From Chitinophagaceae bacterium (GTDB lineage: Bacteria > Bacteroidota > Bacteroidia > Chitinophagales > UBA10324), in NCBI GenBank assembly GCA_947469485.1, contig CANIPU010000008.1:75463-124503 (forward strand): a stretch of DNA of 49,041 nt. The letters are read 5' to 3'. Under the pieces are notes generated by a model. The model did not search any database. It saw only the letters and a list, made by a program, of their open reading frames with translations, and was not told where the DNA came from. Positions 1-9,537 of the stretch are shown piece by piece. Each line of letters starts with the position of its first letter. Within the stretch, counting starts at the first letter, position 1. Both the position numbers and the translations under genes were made by a program.

Positions 1-2
1 AT

Positions 3-1598
3 AAAAGATTTACCATCTCCGAAAAAACAAAGGAGATGTTGCGTAATTTGAAGGATGGTGTATTTGTTAAGATATACTTAACTGGCGATATGCCGGCAGG
101 GTTTAAGCGACTGGCAAATTCGACCAGAGATTTGTTGGATGAAATGAAAATTTATGCAGGCGCCAATCTGCAATATGAATTTGAAGATCCGTTGGAAGGA
201 AAAACCGAAAAAGAAAAAAATGAAATTTTAAAAGAACTTTCACAAAATGGTTTGGAACCAACCAATGTTACAGTGAAAGGCGAAGATGAATATTCGCAGA
301 AACTTATTATTCCCGGAGCGGTTGTTTATTTTCATTCGGGTATAGGAATTCCGGTAAATCTGCTGAATAATGAGAGTGGAATGAAATCGCAACTGGCGCT
401 TAATAATTCTGAAGCACAGTTAGAATATAAATTTTCTTCAGCTATAAAAGCACAGCTATCACCAATAAAAACCAGAATTTCTTTTTTGCGAGGGCATGGC
501 GAAAAAGAATTGTATTTCTTATATGATTTTGTAAAAACACTCACTTCATTTTATGAGGCCGATACAATTGTATTGGATAGGGTCGTAGATATAAAAAAGA
601 AAACAGATGTATTAATTATTGCCCAACCTACTAAAGCATTTAATGAGCAGGATAAATTTAAAATTGACCAATTTGTAATGAAGGGAGGAAAAATTTTGTG
701 GCTGATTGATGCTCTTAATGCTTCGCTCGATAGTCTTACACAAAAACCTGCTATGCTTGCTACAGATTATTCTCTTAATCTGGATGATCAATTATTTACT
801 TATGGAATTCGGCTCAATGTCGGGTTATTAATGGATTTGGCTTGCAATCCCGTTCCATTATTAGTACAGAATAATAGTTCGGCAAACAATCAACCACAGT
901 TTAATTTATTCCCATGCCCTTTCTTTCCTGTGCTTTCACCTGATGTGGTTCATCCGATTACTTATGGCGTTGATGCAGTAAGCACTTTATTTACTTCAAC
1001 TCTGGATACAGTTGCAACTATTGGACTGAAGAAAACAGTGTTGCTTCATTCATCAAAATATTCTAAACAGGTCTTCGCCCCATGCATGGTTGATATGCGC
1101 GAACTTCGAAAAGAACCAGATATAAATTCATATTCGAAAAAAAATTATCCGGTGGCTGTTTTAGTAGAAGGGAAATTTAAATCATTATATCAAAACAGAA
1201 TGACTGATGAATTACAAACTGTTCTTCGCGATTCATTAAAAACTCCATTTAAAGCAATAAGTGATGAAAACAAGATGATTGTAATTGCGGATGGAGATAT
1301 GGCAAACAATGAATTCAGTAATAAAGGGCAACCATTTTCATTAGGATATTATAAATACACCGGCGATTATTTTAACAACAAAAATTTTTTACTCAATTGC
1401 ATAGATTACCTTACAGATAATCAAAATCAAATTGAAACGAGAGGTAAACAAGTGAAGCTCAGATTGCTTGATACTCAAAAAGTGAAAAAAGAAAAATCAA
1501 AATGGCAATTAATAAATATTGGCATCCCGATTTTTACCATTATTTTTTTTGGTGTTGTTTTTTACATCATTCGGCTAAAGAAATATTCAAGATTGTAA
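3..1598 (+). CDS. gldG: GldG, gliding-motility ABC transporter auxiliary subunit (5' truncated)
   Basis: The reading frame is open from the first bases of the window and the translation upstream of the first in-window ATG (position 36) still looks like the family, so the true start lies outside. About 531 residues are visible. The C-terminus has one membrane segment (about residues 495-515 of the visible part) followed by a short basic tail. The extracytoplasmic body contains the RGHGEKEL segment typical of the GldG/ABC-transporter auxiliary family. In Flavobacterium GldG works with GldF and GldA as an ABC transporter needed for gliding; the missing piece should be an N-terminal membrane anchor. 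The next gene follows after 25 bp. gldF would be expected just upstream of the window. Assignment to GldG rather than a generic Gld-like auxiliary protein rests on overall resemblance and the neighbouring DUF4340 gene. Confidence 0.85.
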   Translation, partial: KRFTISEKTKEMLRNLKDGVFVKIYLTGDMPAGFKRLANSTRDLLDEMKIYAGANLQYEFEDPLEGKTEKEKNEILKELSQNGLEPTNVTVKGEDEYSQKLIIPGAVVYFHSGIGIPVNLLNNESGMKSQLALNNSEAQLEYKFSSAIKAQLSPIKTRISFLRGHGEKELYFLYDFVKTLTSFYEADTIVLDRVVDIKKKTDVLIIAQPTKAFNEQDKFKIDQFVMKGGKILWLIDALNASLDSLTQKPAMLATDYSLNLDDQLFTYGIRLNVGLLMDLACNPVPLLVQNNSSANNQPQFNLFPCPFFPVLSPDVVHPITYGVDAVSTLFTSTLDTVATIGLKKTVLLHSSKYSKQVFAPCMVDMRELRKEPDINSYSKKNYPVAVLVEGKFKSLYQNRMTDELQTVLRDSLKTPFKAISDENKMIVIADGDMANNEFSNKGQPFSLGYYKYTGDYFNNKNFLLNCIDYLTDNQNQIETRGKQVKLRLLDTQKVKKEKSKWQLINIGIPIFTIIFFGVVFYIIRLKKYSRL

Positions 1599-1623
1599 TT
1601 TTGGCTAACATAAAAGCCCTTCG

Positions 1624-2658
1624 ATGATAAAGAATTTTATATATTTTATAATACTGATTGTTTTGGGAGGTGCGGCATATTTTCTTGTCTTTAAAAAGGG
1701 AAGCAGTACACTTCCGGTGAATGAAAAAAACTTTGCTGTTTATGATACAGCAAACATTGGAAAAATATTTATAGCTGATATGAGTAAAAAATCAGTAACT
1801 CTTGAACGCGGTATAAACGGAGGATGGTTTGTTAATAAAAGTATTCCGGTAAGAACTGAAGCAATAAATATTCTGTTAAAAACAATTAAGCAATTGAGCA
1901 TTAAATATCCTGTTCCTGAAACTGCTCGAAATAATGTATTAAAAAGTCTTTCATCTGATAATATAAAAGTTGAGATCTATGATTTAAAAAGTCAGCTAAT
2001 CAATTCATATTATGTTGGAGGCGGAACCAATGATTTAAACGGAACCTATATGAAAACGCTGGATGGTGAAAATCCTTATGTGGTAAGTATTCCTGGATTT
2101 CACGGAATTTTAACTGTTCGGTATATTACCAATGAAGAAGAATGGAAGAGCCGTAGTATTTTTAGTTTGCCTTTAAATCAAATAAGAGAAATTTCTGTTC
2201 AATATCCGAAGCAAATGGATAGTTCTTTTGTTATAAATGTAATTGGAGTTGATTCATTTCAATTGTTAAATTATAGATCACGCCAACAGATAAATCCCAA
2301 ACTGGTTAGTAAAGACAGAGTTGGAATGTTTCTCTCATTATTTCGTTTTATAAATGCCGAGGGTTTTGAAAACACTAATAAATTAAAAGATTCAATACTA
2401 ATGCAACAACCGTTTTGCGTAATCAAAGCTATTGATATTCGCAATAATATTAATGTAGTTACATGCTATTATAAACCTGTATCTAAAGAAACATTGCAAC
2501 AATTTTCAAATAAAGGCGAGCCTATGAAATACGATGTTGATCATTATTATGCTACAATAAATAATGGGAATGATTTCGTTCTTATTCAGCAATTTCACTT
2601 TGGCAGGTTATTTCAAAACATCGGTTTTTTTCTTTCAGAAAAAACAAAAAGGAAGTAA
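1624..2658 (+). CDS. DUF4340 domain-containing membrane-anchored protein
   Basis: A 344-residue protein with an N-terminal membrane anchor (residues about 4-22) and an extracytoplasmic body. The segment after the anchor (FAVYDTANIGKIFIAD, then the ERGINGGWFVN stretch and a helix ending in YPVPE) matches the DUF4340 pattern. DUF4340 genes commonly sit directly behind GldG-like ABC auxiliary genes in Bacteroidota and in some other phyla, exactly as here (25-bp gap), so a role in the same transporter is likely. No enzymatic motif is visible. The ATG start precedes the anchor directly. It forms a probable operon with the upstream gldG and the downstream terC-like gene (6-bp gap). Its biochemical function is unknown. 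Confidence 0.75.
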   Translation: MIKNFIYFIILIVLGGAAYFLVFKKGSSTLPVNEKNFAVYDTANIGKIFIADMSKKSVTLERGINGGWFVNKSIPVRTEAINILLKTIKQLSIKYPVPETARNNVLKSLSSDNIKVEIYDLKSQLINSYYVGGGTNDLNGTYMKTLDGENPYVVSIPGFHGILTVRYITNEEEWKSRSIFSLPLNQIREISVQYPKQMDSSFVINVIGVDSFQLLNYRSRQQINPKLVSKDRVGMFLSLFRFINAEGFENTNKLKDSILMQQPFCVIKAIDIRNNINVVTCYYKPVSKETLQQFSNKGEPMKYDVDHYYATINNGNDFVLIQQFHFGRLFQNIGFFLSEKTKRK

Positions 2659-2664
2659 ATTTTT

Positions 2665-3606
2665 ATGGAAATTTTTAGTCTTATGAGTGTCGATACTTGG
2701 TTGTATTTAATTTTTTTAAGTGTTCTGGCAATTTCATTATTCATTGATTTTGGTGTTTTTAATAAACCAAAAGAAATGAGTTATAGAAGTGCGGCTTTAC
2801 AAAGTCTGTGCTGGGTTTGCATTGCACTTTCGTTCGGCGCACTTATTTATTGGAAAGAAGGAAAGGAATTTGCTCTGCAATATGTATCGGCATACTTGAT
2901 GGAATATTCATTATCTATCGATAATATTTTTGTATTTGTATTAATACTTGCATACTTTAAAGTTTCAAGTAAATACTACCATAAAGTACTTTTCTATGGA
3001 ATTATTGGGGCAGTAGTTTTTCGAGCCATTTTTATTTTGTTAGGTATGGCTTTAGTCGATCAGTTTTATTGGATCCTTTATATTTTCGGAATAGTACTTA
3101 TATATACCGGGTATAAAATTTTAGTCAGTGGTCAGGAACCGGAGGTACACCCTGATGAGAATATTGTTTACAAATTCATGAAAAAATATTTTAATATTTT
3201 ACCTGAAGAAGGTGATGGGAAATTTATCATATATCGTGACGGAAAAAAATTTTACAGCATTCTTTTTTTAGTAGTTGGAGTATTAGCAAGTACTGATTTA
3301 GTATTTGCAATAGATTCAATACCGGCGGCTTTTGCAGTTTCGCAAAATAAAATGGTAGTTCTGACTTCAAATATTTTTGCTGTAATGGGGTTGCGGGCTA
3401 TGTTTTATTTATTGATGGGTGCAGTAAATAAATTCGATTATCTGCAGCAAGGAATTTCCTTTGTTTTAATGTTTATCGGATTCAAAATGTTGATTGAAAT
3501 TGTTAACTGGCATATTCCAACCGAACTTTCATTGCTGATTATAATTCTTATGCTTGGTTCGTCTGTTATTTTTTCTTTATTGAAAAACGGCAGTTCAGAT
3601 AAATAA
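2665..3606 (+). CDS. TerC family integral membrane protein
   Basis: A 313-residue polytopic membrane protein with about eight or nine hydrophobic segments. The SLSIDNIFVFVLIL stretch near residue 80 and the STDLVFAIDSIPAAFAVS stretch near residue 215 are the two acidic, conserved membrane motifs of the TerC/Alx family. Members are implicated in metal-ion (manganese or calcium) export, tellurite resistance, or metallation of exported proteins; the substrate cannot be read from the sequence. It begins 6 bp after the DUF4340 gene and is followed at once by a strong hairpin, so it probably ends the gldG operon. No gene symbol is given because Alx/TerC/YkoY paralogues cannot be separated here. Confidence 0.88.
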   Translation: MEIFSLMSVDTWLYLIFLSVLAISLFIDFGVFNKPKEMSYRSAALQSLCWVCIALSFGALIYWKEGKEFALQYVSAYLMEYSLSIDNIFVFVLILAYFKVSSKYYHKVLFYGIIGAVVFRAIFILLGMALVDQFYWILYIFGIVLIYTGYKILVSGQEPEVHPDENIVYKFMKKYFNILPEEGDGKFIIYRDGKKFYSILFLVVGVLASTDLVFAIDSIPAAFAVSQNKMVVLTSNIFAVMGLRAMFYLLMGAVNKFDYLQQGISFVLMFIGFKMLIEIVNWHIPTELSLLIIILMLGSSVIFSLLKNGSSDK

Positions 3607-3610
3607 AAAA

Positions 3611-3630
3611 GGCGACCATTTGTGGTCGCC
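3611..3630. terminator. Bidirectional intrinsic terminator
   Basis: A perfect 8-bp stem (GGCGACCA and TGGTCGCC) with a TTTG loop is preceded by an A-run and followed by seven T residues. It lies between the convergent terC-like gene (ends 3606) and the haloperoxidase-like gene (ends 3656), so it can stop transcription from both sides. Confidence 0.85.
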
Positions 3631-3655
3631 TTTTTTTAATTTAATCATGTTATAG

Positions 3656-5014
3656 TTACCAGTTTAAATTATGAATATTTTGACCAATTGCCTGCCCTGC
3701 AATTAATCCACGCTCATTATCAAATGAATAATGAATACCACCATATAGGCGGCTTACAGCTGCTTCATTTGCAGCAGCCAAAAAGTTACTGAATGATCGA
3801 GCAGAAAATCCTGAAGCAACTTTACTATAATCAGTAAACGAGGTATTACTACCATACTGATAAGTAAGCATTTGCATTACCGCTCCGCTAAAAGTTGAGT
3901 GACCTGAGCAATAAGATGGAAAAGGAGGAGTGGTAATTAATGAGTTCCATGAAGCATTAAAATTTGCACGGATATATGTGATTGGGCGGAGAACATTAAA
4001 ATCATATTTACCTTTCCAACAACAAACACCTGCATCAGCTAAACAAATTCCGGCTTTGGCATATAGAATTGCTGCTTTATCCAAAGACAAATTTTTATCA
4101 GTTATTATTTGTGTAACAATTGACATCATGTGTCCGGGAGGTGTAAATGTTCCACCACCATCAGCCCAATAAAGAGCAATATTTTGTTGGTCAGGAGTAA
4201 GATTATTTACTGTATTATAAACTTCTAAAGCAGCATTGTAAAAAGTATCACCAACCTGTGTGGAATAAGGAAACGGTGCAACAGGCATTCCTGTTACAGT
4301 ATTAGCAGTTACGAATGGCCTGTTATTTCCCCAATAAGGTAACAATGGATTTGAAAAAGCAGGAGGAGTTGGTTGCCATAATCCTGGCCCGGTAGGAATG
4401 GTGTAAGCAGGAAATAAATTAAGATAAGCTTGGTGTCCTCCATCGGTTAATGACCAGCTATAAACTGCATCAGCAACTGATTGGCCATAAGAAACTGAAC
4501 GATTAATTAATTGTGTTGATGGATTATCCGCAATTTGAATGGCTGCTAAGTTTGCTGCTTCCAGCGAGTCGATTCTGTTAATATTTGCTACTGAAACATT
4601 TCCAAAAAGGTCTTTTGTGATTCGCGCAATTGCAGCGTTTGCAACTATTGGCCAATTATATGCTTTGTTAGGCATAATGCTTGGAACAAAATTAAAATCA
4701 GTTAATTGACCAACAAGTGTCGGGTGAGTTGACATACCAGGTCTAACTGATTCATATAGTGTTACCCCAATATAACCAAATGCACGGGCAGCAATTGGTG
4801 GAGCCCAATTTGGAGTTTCTTTTATTAAACGATTTTCAAGTGAATACCATGATTTAGGGACAGATGCATCCCAGTTCTTTGTGGCAACTTTGTAACCACT
4901 TACACCGTCAACTAACAGGTCTTCATTTAGGTTTTCTTTTTTACAGGAAGTTTCGAATAAAACAGAAGCCGTTAAAAAGGTGAGGGTAAAAATTTTGAAT
5001 AGATTTTTTTTCAT
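3656..5014 (-). CDS. Vanadium-dependent haloperoxidase / PAP2-superfamily lipoprotein
   Basis: A 452-residue protein with a lipoprotein signal peptide; the lipobox FETSC puts the lipidated cysteine at residue 24. The C-terminal half carries the complete vanadate/phosphate-binding signature of the superfamily: K336-X6-R343-P344, then S370-G371-H372 in a PSYCSGHS context, then S421-R422-X5-H428-X3-D432. The H372 equivalent is the acid-base histidine and H428 the vanadate- or phosphate-linked histidine in characterised enzymes. The long helical N-terminal half fits bacterial vanadium haloperoxidase-like proteins rather than short PAP2 lipid phosphatases. The same site can bind phosphate, so the activity could be acid phosphatase instead of halide oxidation. 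It is monocistronic, between a shared terminator and the PKD gene. Confidence 0.85.
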   Translation of the reverse strand: MKKNLFKIFTLTFLTASVLFETSCKKENLNEDLLVDGVSGYKVATKNWDASVPKSWYSLENRLIKETPNWAPPIAARAFGYIGVTLYESVRPGMSTHPTLVGQLTDFNFVPSIMPNKAYNWPIVANAAIARITKDLFGNVSVANINRIDSLEAANLAAIQIADNPSTQLINRSVSYGQSVADAVYSWSLTDGGHQAYLNLFPAYTIPTGPGLWQPTPPAFSNPLLPYWGNNRPFVTANTVTGMPVAPFPYSTQVGDTFYNAALEVYNTVNNLTPDQQNIALYWADGGGTFTPPGHMMSIVTQIITDKNLSLDKAAILYAKAGICLADAGVCCWKGKYDFNVLRPITYIRANFNASWNSLITTPPFPSYCSGHSTFSGAVMQMLTYQYGSNTSFTDYSKVASGFSARSFSNFLAAANEAAVSRLYGGIHYSFDNERGLIAGQAIGQNIHNLNW

Positions 5015-5122
5015 GTGAAATTTTTTTTGTTTGTCAAATATCTATTGAAAATAGTTATTTGAACATTCTTTTCGATGAAACATCAAAATTTCAGATGAGC
5101 TAATAAAAAAACGGGATGAAAT

Positions 5123-8100
5123 TTATTTTAATAAAGTAACATCACCTGAATTTTCAATAACAACACCATCAATAAACTCAATATAATAATAGTAAATATA
5201 TACGCCAACATTCAGTTTTACCGATTGATATGTTCCGTCCCATCCATCGTTTTGGTCATTTGATGTAAACACCATTTCACCCCAGCGATCAAATATTTTT
5301 AAAACATACTTGTTAATTATTCCAATCGGGTGAATTTTAAAAATATCGTTAACCTGATCATTGTTTGGCGTAAATGCAGTTGGTGCCCAAACACTTTCCG
5401 GTGGAATTACATTTACAATTACCGACTTAGTTGATGAGCACCCATTTGCATCTGTCATAACAACTTGATAGATGGTTGTATCAGTAGGTGAAGCAATCGG
5501 AGAAGAAATAGTATCAGCGCTTAACGCAATATCCGGATACCAAAGATAATTGACTCCACCTGATGCAATCAGTTGAATGGATTGACCCGCATAAATTGTT
5601 ACAGAATCAATATTTGTTGAAACTAAAGAACCAGATCTAACGGTTATGTAATTTGTATATATTATAGAATCAATTCCGCCGGTATTGAATGCATATAAAA
5701 TAACCGGATAATTTCCTGCATTTGGATAACATACAAACGGAGGATTTTGTGCTGTAAGGGTATCAGGAACAGCTCCAGGTAATACCCATAACCATCCAAT
5801 TGGAGTACCAAAACTTTGATCCATAAAACTTATACAGTCACCTTCACAAATGTCGGTATCTGATGCTGAAAACTGAGCCAGCAAACCGTTGCAATATGTA
5901 ATTGTAATATAGCCAAATTGGACCAAAGTATCTGAACCATTCGCGTTAGTTACAATTAAAGAAACATCATAAACTCCCGGATTATTGTAACAAATTGCTG
6001 GAGGATTTTGACCACTAAAAGAAGATGGAGTACCTCCAGGGAACAACCAATCCCATGCTGTTGCTCCTGTACTCAAATCAGAAAAATTGAAGCAATCACC
6101 GTTACAACCAGTTGTAATGCCAGATGAAAATCCGGCATTTGGTAAACAGTTGGTTACAGTTATATAACCAACTTGAATCAAAGTATCTGTATTTCCATTT
6201 GCATCAGTCACATATTGAGCAACATCATAAACCCCAGCTGTAGAATAACAAATTTGAGGAGGATTTTGACCAATAAATAGATTTGGAGTTCCACCTGGAA
6301 AACCCCATATCCAAGCAGTAGAATTTTGGCTTTGATCAGAAAAATTAGTGCATTGACCTAAACATAAATTGGTCAGGTTTGCATTGAATCCTGCAACCGG
6401 AGTCTGGCAACTTGTAACTGTTATATATCCAGGAATATTAAAAGAATTATTATTTGCACCATCATCAACAGTTAGAATAACATCATAAACGCCAGGAGTA
6501 TTGTAACAAATTCCAATTGGATTGGAGAGAACTGAAGAATTAGGAGTAGCTCCAGGGAAACTCCAATTCCAGTTAATTATTGAGCCATTTGGTGTACTTA
6601 AATCTGTGAAATCAATACAAGTAGAACTGCAAAAATTTGTGATAGGGGTTGTAAAATCAGCAGTTAAGGGAGCACAATTACTTACCACAATATAGCCAGG
6701 TAAAATCAATGTATTAATGTTAGTACCATCATCTATAGTGAGTTTTACATCATAAGTACCAGGAGTATTGTAGCAAATATTTGTTGGATTTTGTTGAATA
6801 GATGATGATGGGGTACCCCCAATAAATGACCAGTTCCAGCCTATGATTGTACCAATCGGAGTGCTTAAATCTGTAAAATCAATACAAGTAGAAGTACAAA
6901 TATTTGTGATAGGGGTTGTAAAATCAGCAGTTAAGGGAGTACAATTACTTACCACAATATAGCCAGGTAAAATCAATGTATTAATGTTAGTACCATCATC
7001 TATAGTGAGTTTTACATCATAGGTACCAGGAGTATTGTAGCAAATATTTGTTGGATTTTGTTGAATAGATGATGAAGGGGTACCCCCAATAAATGACCAG
7101 TTCCAGCCTATGATTGTACCAACTGGAGTGCTTAAATCTGTAAAATCAATACAAGTAGAAGTACAAATATTTGTAACAGGAGTTGTAAAATCTGCTAAAA
7201 GATTTGAACAATTTGAAACGGTAATTTGCTGTACCTGAGATGAAGAAATACCGCAGTTATCTGTTACGGTAAGAGTAACATCAAATGTGCCAACTGTATT
7301 CCAGCACACTCCAAAAGGGCTTTGAACAACGGAAGTTAATGGATTTCCACCTCCACCAAAATCCCACGACCAACTTGCAATATTTCCTATACTTTGATCA
7401 TTGAAATTAATACAATCGTTTACACAAAGATTGGTATTACATAAAAATGAAGCACTCAAATTTGAAATAGCATTACTTGTAATTCGGATGCTATCAACAG
7501 CTACTGATGGGTCAGACCCAGCTGCATCGTCATTATTAATCCAATGAAAGCCGATTTTTACATTGGGATTTCCTACAGCAGACGCAGGGAGGTTAAAAGA
7601 ATATAATGTCCACCTTCCTTGTCCTAAACAATTATTTAATGTCTTTGCCGGATCATCTATTTGTGTCCATGTTATTCCGTCAAAATAATCCAGGGTAAAA
7701 TTATCAGTTGTTCCCTGTCCTCTTTCCATATACTTAAAAGAGATTTTAACTAGATTTCCTGAACAAATTAGGTTAATAAATGGTGTCTCGGCTCGCTTAT
7801 CTGTAACAACTTCTCCGGTAAAAAAACCTGCATCATAGGCAGCTCCACAATCTCCTGTTGGACATAATAATGAACTTGGTGATCCGATTACATTTCCTAT
7901 ATGCAATGTAGCATCATTACCACAACCAGAACCACATGTTCCTGTAGTATTCCCATTCTCTGCACAACTTCTAAACCACTCATTTGCAAAATTTCCGTTT
8001 AATCCCAGCGTATTAACTACCCAGCCATTGTATCCATTAACTGAGCAACCTGTCAAACAACCTGGTGTATTAAAATCTTCACTAAGATGAATAGTTTGAG

Positions 8101-8164
8101 CATTCAATTTGTTTAACCAAATAAATTGAAAAACGCAGAAAAAAACAACAAAAACCCGTTTCAT
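5123..8164 (-). CDS. Secreted PKD-repeat protein with T9SS type B C-terminal sorting domain
   Basis: A 1013-residue protein. Residues 1-22 are a Sec signal peptide ending in LNAQ. About residues 25-230 form a beta-sandwich, jelly-roll-like region rich in Cys and Gly. Seven PKD-like domains of about 80-89 residues follow, each with a conserved Cys pair and a CYNTPGVYDV-like strand; the second and third are nearly identical. After them come an Ig-like segment (GGVNYLWYPDIALS) and a C-terminal domain beginning VWAPTAFTPNNDQVND with the KIFDRWGEMVF motif, which is the gliding-motility-associated (CHU_C, type B) sorting domain. The protein should cross the inner membrane by Sec and the outer membrane by the type IX system, ending surface-attached or secreted. 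No catalytic domain is recognised; an adhesive or structural role is inferred. Confidence 0.9.
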   Translation of the reverse strand: MKRVFVVFFCVFQFIWLNKLNAQTIHLSEDFNTPGCLTGCSVNGYNGWVVNTLGLNGNFANEWFRSCAENGNTTGTCGSGCGNDATLHIGNVIGSPSSLLCPTGDCGAAYDAGFFTGEVVTDKRAETPFINLICSGNLVKISFKYMERGQGTTDNFTLDYFDGITWTQIDDPAKTLNNCLGQGRWTLYSFNLPASAVGNPNVKIGFHWINNDDAAGSDPSVAVDSIRITSNAISNLSASFLCNTNLCVNDCINFNDQSIGNIASWSWDFGGGGNPLTSVVQSPFGVCWNTVGTFDVTLTVTDNCGISSSQVQQITVSNCSNLLADFTTPVTNICTSTCIDFTDLSTPVGTIIGWNWSFIGGTPSSSIQQNPTNICYNTPGTYDVKLTIDDGTNINTLILPGYIVVSNCTPLTADFTTPITNICTSTCIDFTDLSTPIGTIIGWNWSFIGGTPSSSIQQNPTNICYNTPGTYDVKLTIDDGTNINTLILPGYIVVSNCAPLTADFTTPITNFCSSTCIDFTDLSTPNGSIINWNWSFPGATPNSSVLSNPIGICYNTPGVYDVILTVDDGANNNSFNIPGYITVTSCQTPVAGFNANLTNLCLGQCTNFSDQSQNSTAWIWGFPGGTPNLFIGQNPPQICYSTAGVYDVAQYVTDANGNTDTLIQVGYITVTNCLPNAGFSSGITTGCNGDCFNFSDLSTGATAWDWLFPGGTPSSFSGQNPPAICYNNPGVYDVSLIVTNANGSDTLVQFGYITITYCNGLLAQFSASDTDICEGDCISFMDQSFGTPIGWLWVLPGAVPDTLTAQNPPFVCYPNAGNYPVILYAFNTGGIDSIIYTNYITVRSGSLVSTNIDSVTIYAGQSIQLIASGGVNYLWYPDIALSADTISSPIASPTDTTIYQVVMTDANGCSSTKSVIVNVIPPESVWAPTAFTPNNDQVNDIFKIHPIGIINKYVLKIFDRWGEMVFTSNDQNDGWDGTYQSVKLNVGVYIYYYYIEFIDGVVIENSGDVTLLK
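6661..7194. repeat. Two near-identical 267-bp tandem units inside the PKD gene
   Basis: The block starting CAGTTAAGGG at 6661 recurs at 6928, giving a period of 267 bp (89 codons). The two copies encode PKD domains 2 and 3 and differ by only a few bases, whereas the flanking PKD domains are clearly diverged. This is a recent in-frame duplication. Confidence 0.85.
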
Positions 8165-8188
8165 ATTTTATTATAAATAATTCCGGGA

Positions 8189-8196
8189 TAAATATA
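8189..8196 (-). promoter_or_regulatory. Candidate -7 element for the PKD gene
   Basis: On the minus strand this reads TATATTTA, one base away from the Bacteroidota -7 consensus TAnnTTTG, 25 bp before the start codon. No -33 TTTG was found at the right spacing, so support is weak. Confidence 0.25.
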
Positions 8197-8286
8197 TGCT
8201 CTAAATGTGAGAACACCTTAACATGAATCCTTCCGAAATGCTTAACATTGTGAAATTTTTTAAGTCTTTATTACCTCTTCAAGTAC

Positions 8287-9480
8287 ATGAATAATCAAAA
8301 AGCTGAAGTAAAAAGTTTTTCATCAGAAATTCAAAATGAAGTAATTGCTATAAGAAGGCACATTCATGCAAACCCGGAATTGTCGAATGAAGAACTAAAG
8401 ACAGCAGATTTTATATCTAAAAAATTAAATGAATGGGAAATTCCTCATTCAACAAAGATTGCCGGTAATGGAATTTGTGTTCTTTTAAAAGGAGAATTAC
8501 CGGGAGAAAAAGTTATTGCAATTCGGGGTGAATTGGATGCTCTGCCTATAATTGAAAAAAATGAAGTAAGTTATAAATCTTGTAATGAAGGAGTAATGCA
8601 TGCATGTGGTCATGATGTTCATACAGCTGCTTTACTTGGTACTTTAAGAATTCTTCAACAACTGAAATCGAAATGGGGAGGAACTATTAAAGCTATTTTT
8701 CAACCTGCTGAAGAAAAATTGCCTGGCGGGGCAAGTATTATGATTTTAAATGGAATTTTAGAAAACCCCAGACCAGATGCTATTCTCGCTTTACATGTTT
8801 TTCCGACTCTGGAATTTGGAAAAGTTGGCTTTCGGGAGGGGCAATACATGGCCAGTTGCGATGAGCTTTTTATTACAGTAAAAGGAAAAGGAGGTCATGC
8901 AGCTATGCCAGGTGAATACAATAATCCGCTTTTTATTTCAGCAAGATTATTAAACGCATACGAAAATTTAATTGAAGAATTAAAAGTACAAACCATACCA
9001 ACTGTAATAGCTTTTGGAAAAATAGTTGGCCCCGGCGCAACGAATGTTATTCCTGATGAGGTAAAAATCGAAGGAACATTCAGAACGATGGATGAAGTCT
9101 GGAGAAAAACTATTCATAAAAAATTGAAGTTTATTGCTCATAAGATTTCAATAGAAACATCCTCTTTAATTGAAGTTAAAATTGAAATTGGTTATCCATG
9201 TTTGGTTAACAATCAAACTTTAACCAGCCAATCGAAAAAAGCTGCTGAAGATTATTTAGGAAAAGAAAATGTTGTGGAAATTCCATTGCGAATGACCTCA
9301 GACGATTTTGCATTTTATTCTCATGAAATACCAGGATGTTACTTTCGTCTTGGAACAAGAAATGAATCTCGGGGTATAATTTCTCCTGTACATACCTCAA
9401 CTTTTGACATTGAGGAAAAAGCACTCGAAACAGCAACCGGAACAATGGCATGGGTTGCATTACAACTTTTAAATTCCTAA
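8287..9480 (+). CDS. M20 family amidohydrolase (N-acyl-amino-acid / hippurate hydrolase type)
   Basis: A 397-residue cytosolic metallopeptidase-family enzyme without a signal peptide. Zinc-site motifs are clear: RGELDALPI, HACGHDVHTAALLG around residue 103, FQPAEEKLPGGA around residue 140, and a late histidine in SPVHTSTFDIEE. The dimerisation lid lies between about residues 195 and 310. The family removes acyl groups from amino acids (indole-3-acetyl-amino acid hydrolase, hippuricase and N-acetyl-diaminopimelate deacetylase are relatives); the true substrate is not evident. It stands alone, divergent from the PKD gene and 57 bp ahead of cysC, which has its own promoter-like element, so it is probably not part of the sulfate operon. 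Confidence 0.85.
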   Translation: MNNQKAEVKSFSSEIQNEVIAIRRHIHANPELSNEELKTADFISKKLNEWEIPHSTKIAGNGICVLLKGELPGEKVIAIRGELDALPIIEKNEVSYKSCNEGVMHACGHDVHTAALLGTLRILQQLKSKWGGTIKAIFQPAEEKLPGGASIMILNGILENPRPDAILALHVFPTLEFGKVGFREGQYMASCDELFITVKGKGGHAAMPGEYNNPLFISARLLNAYENLIEELKVQTIPTVIAFGKIVGPGATNVIPDEVKIEGTFRTMDEVWRKTIHKKLKFIAHKISIETSSLIEVKIEIGYPCLVNNQTLTSQSKKAAEDYLGKENVVEIPLRMTSDDFAFYSHEIPGCYFRLGTRNESRGIISPVHTSTFDIEEKALETATGTMAWVALQLLNS

Positions 9481-9516
9481 TGATTATTCTCATTAGGTTA
9501 CGCACAATCTGACAAT

Positions 9517-9524
9517 TAAATTTG
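9517..9524 (+). promoter_or_regulatory. Candidate -7 promoter element for cysCDN
   Basis: TAAATTTG is an exact match to the Bacteroidota -7 consensus TAnnTTTG and lies 13 bp before the cysC ATG, implying a very short leader. I found no TTTG at the -33 spacing. Confidence 0.4.
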
Positions 9525-9537
9525 CGGCGCTTTTAAA

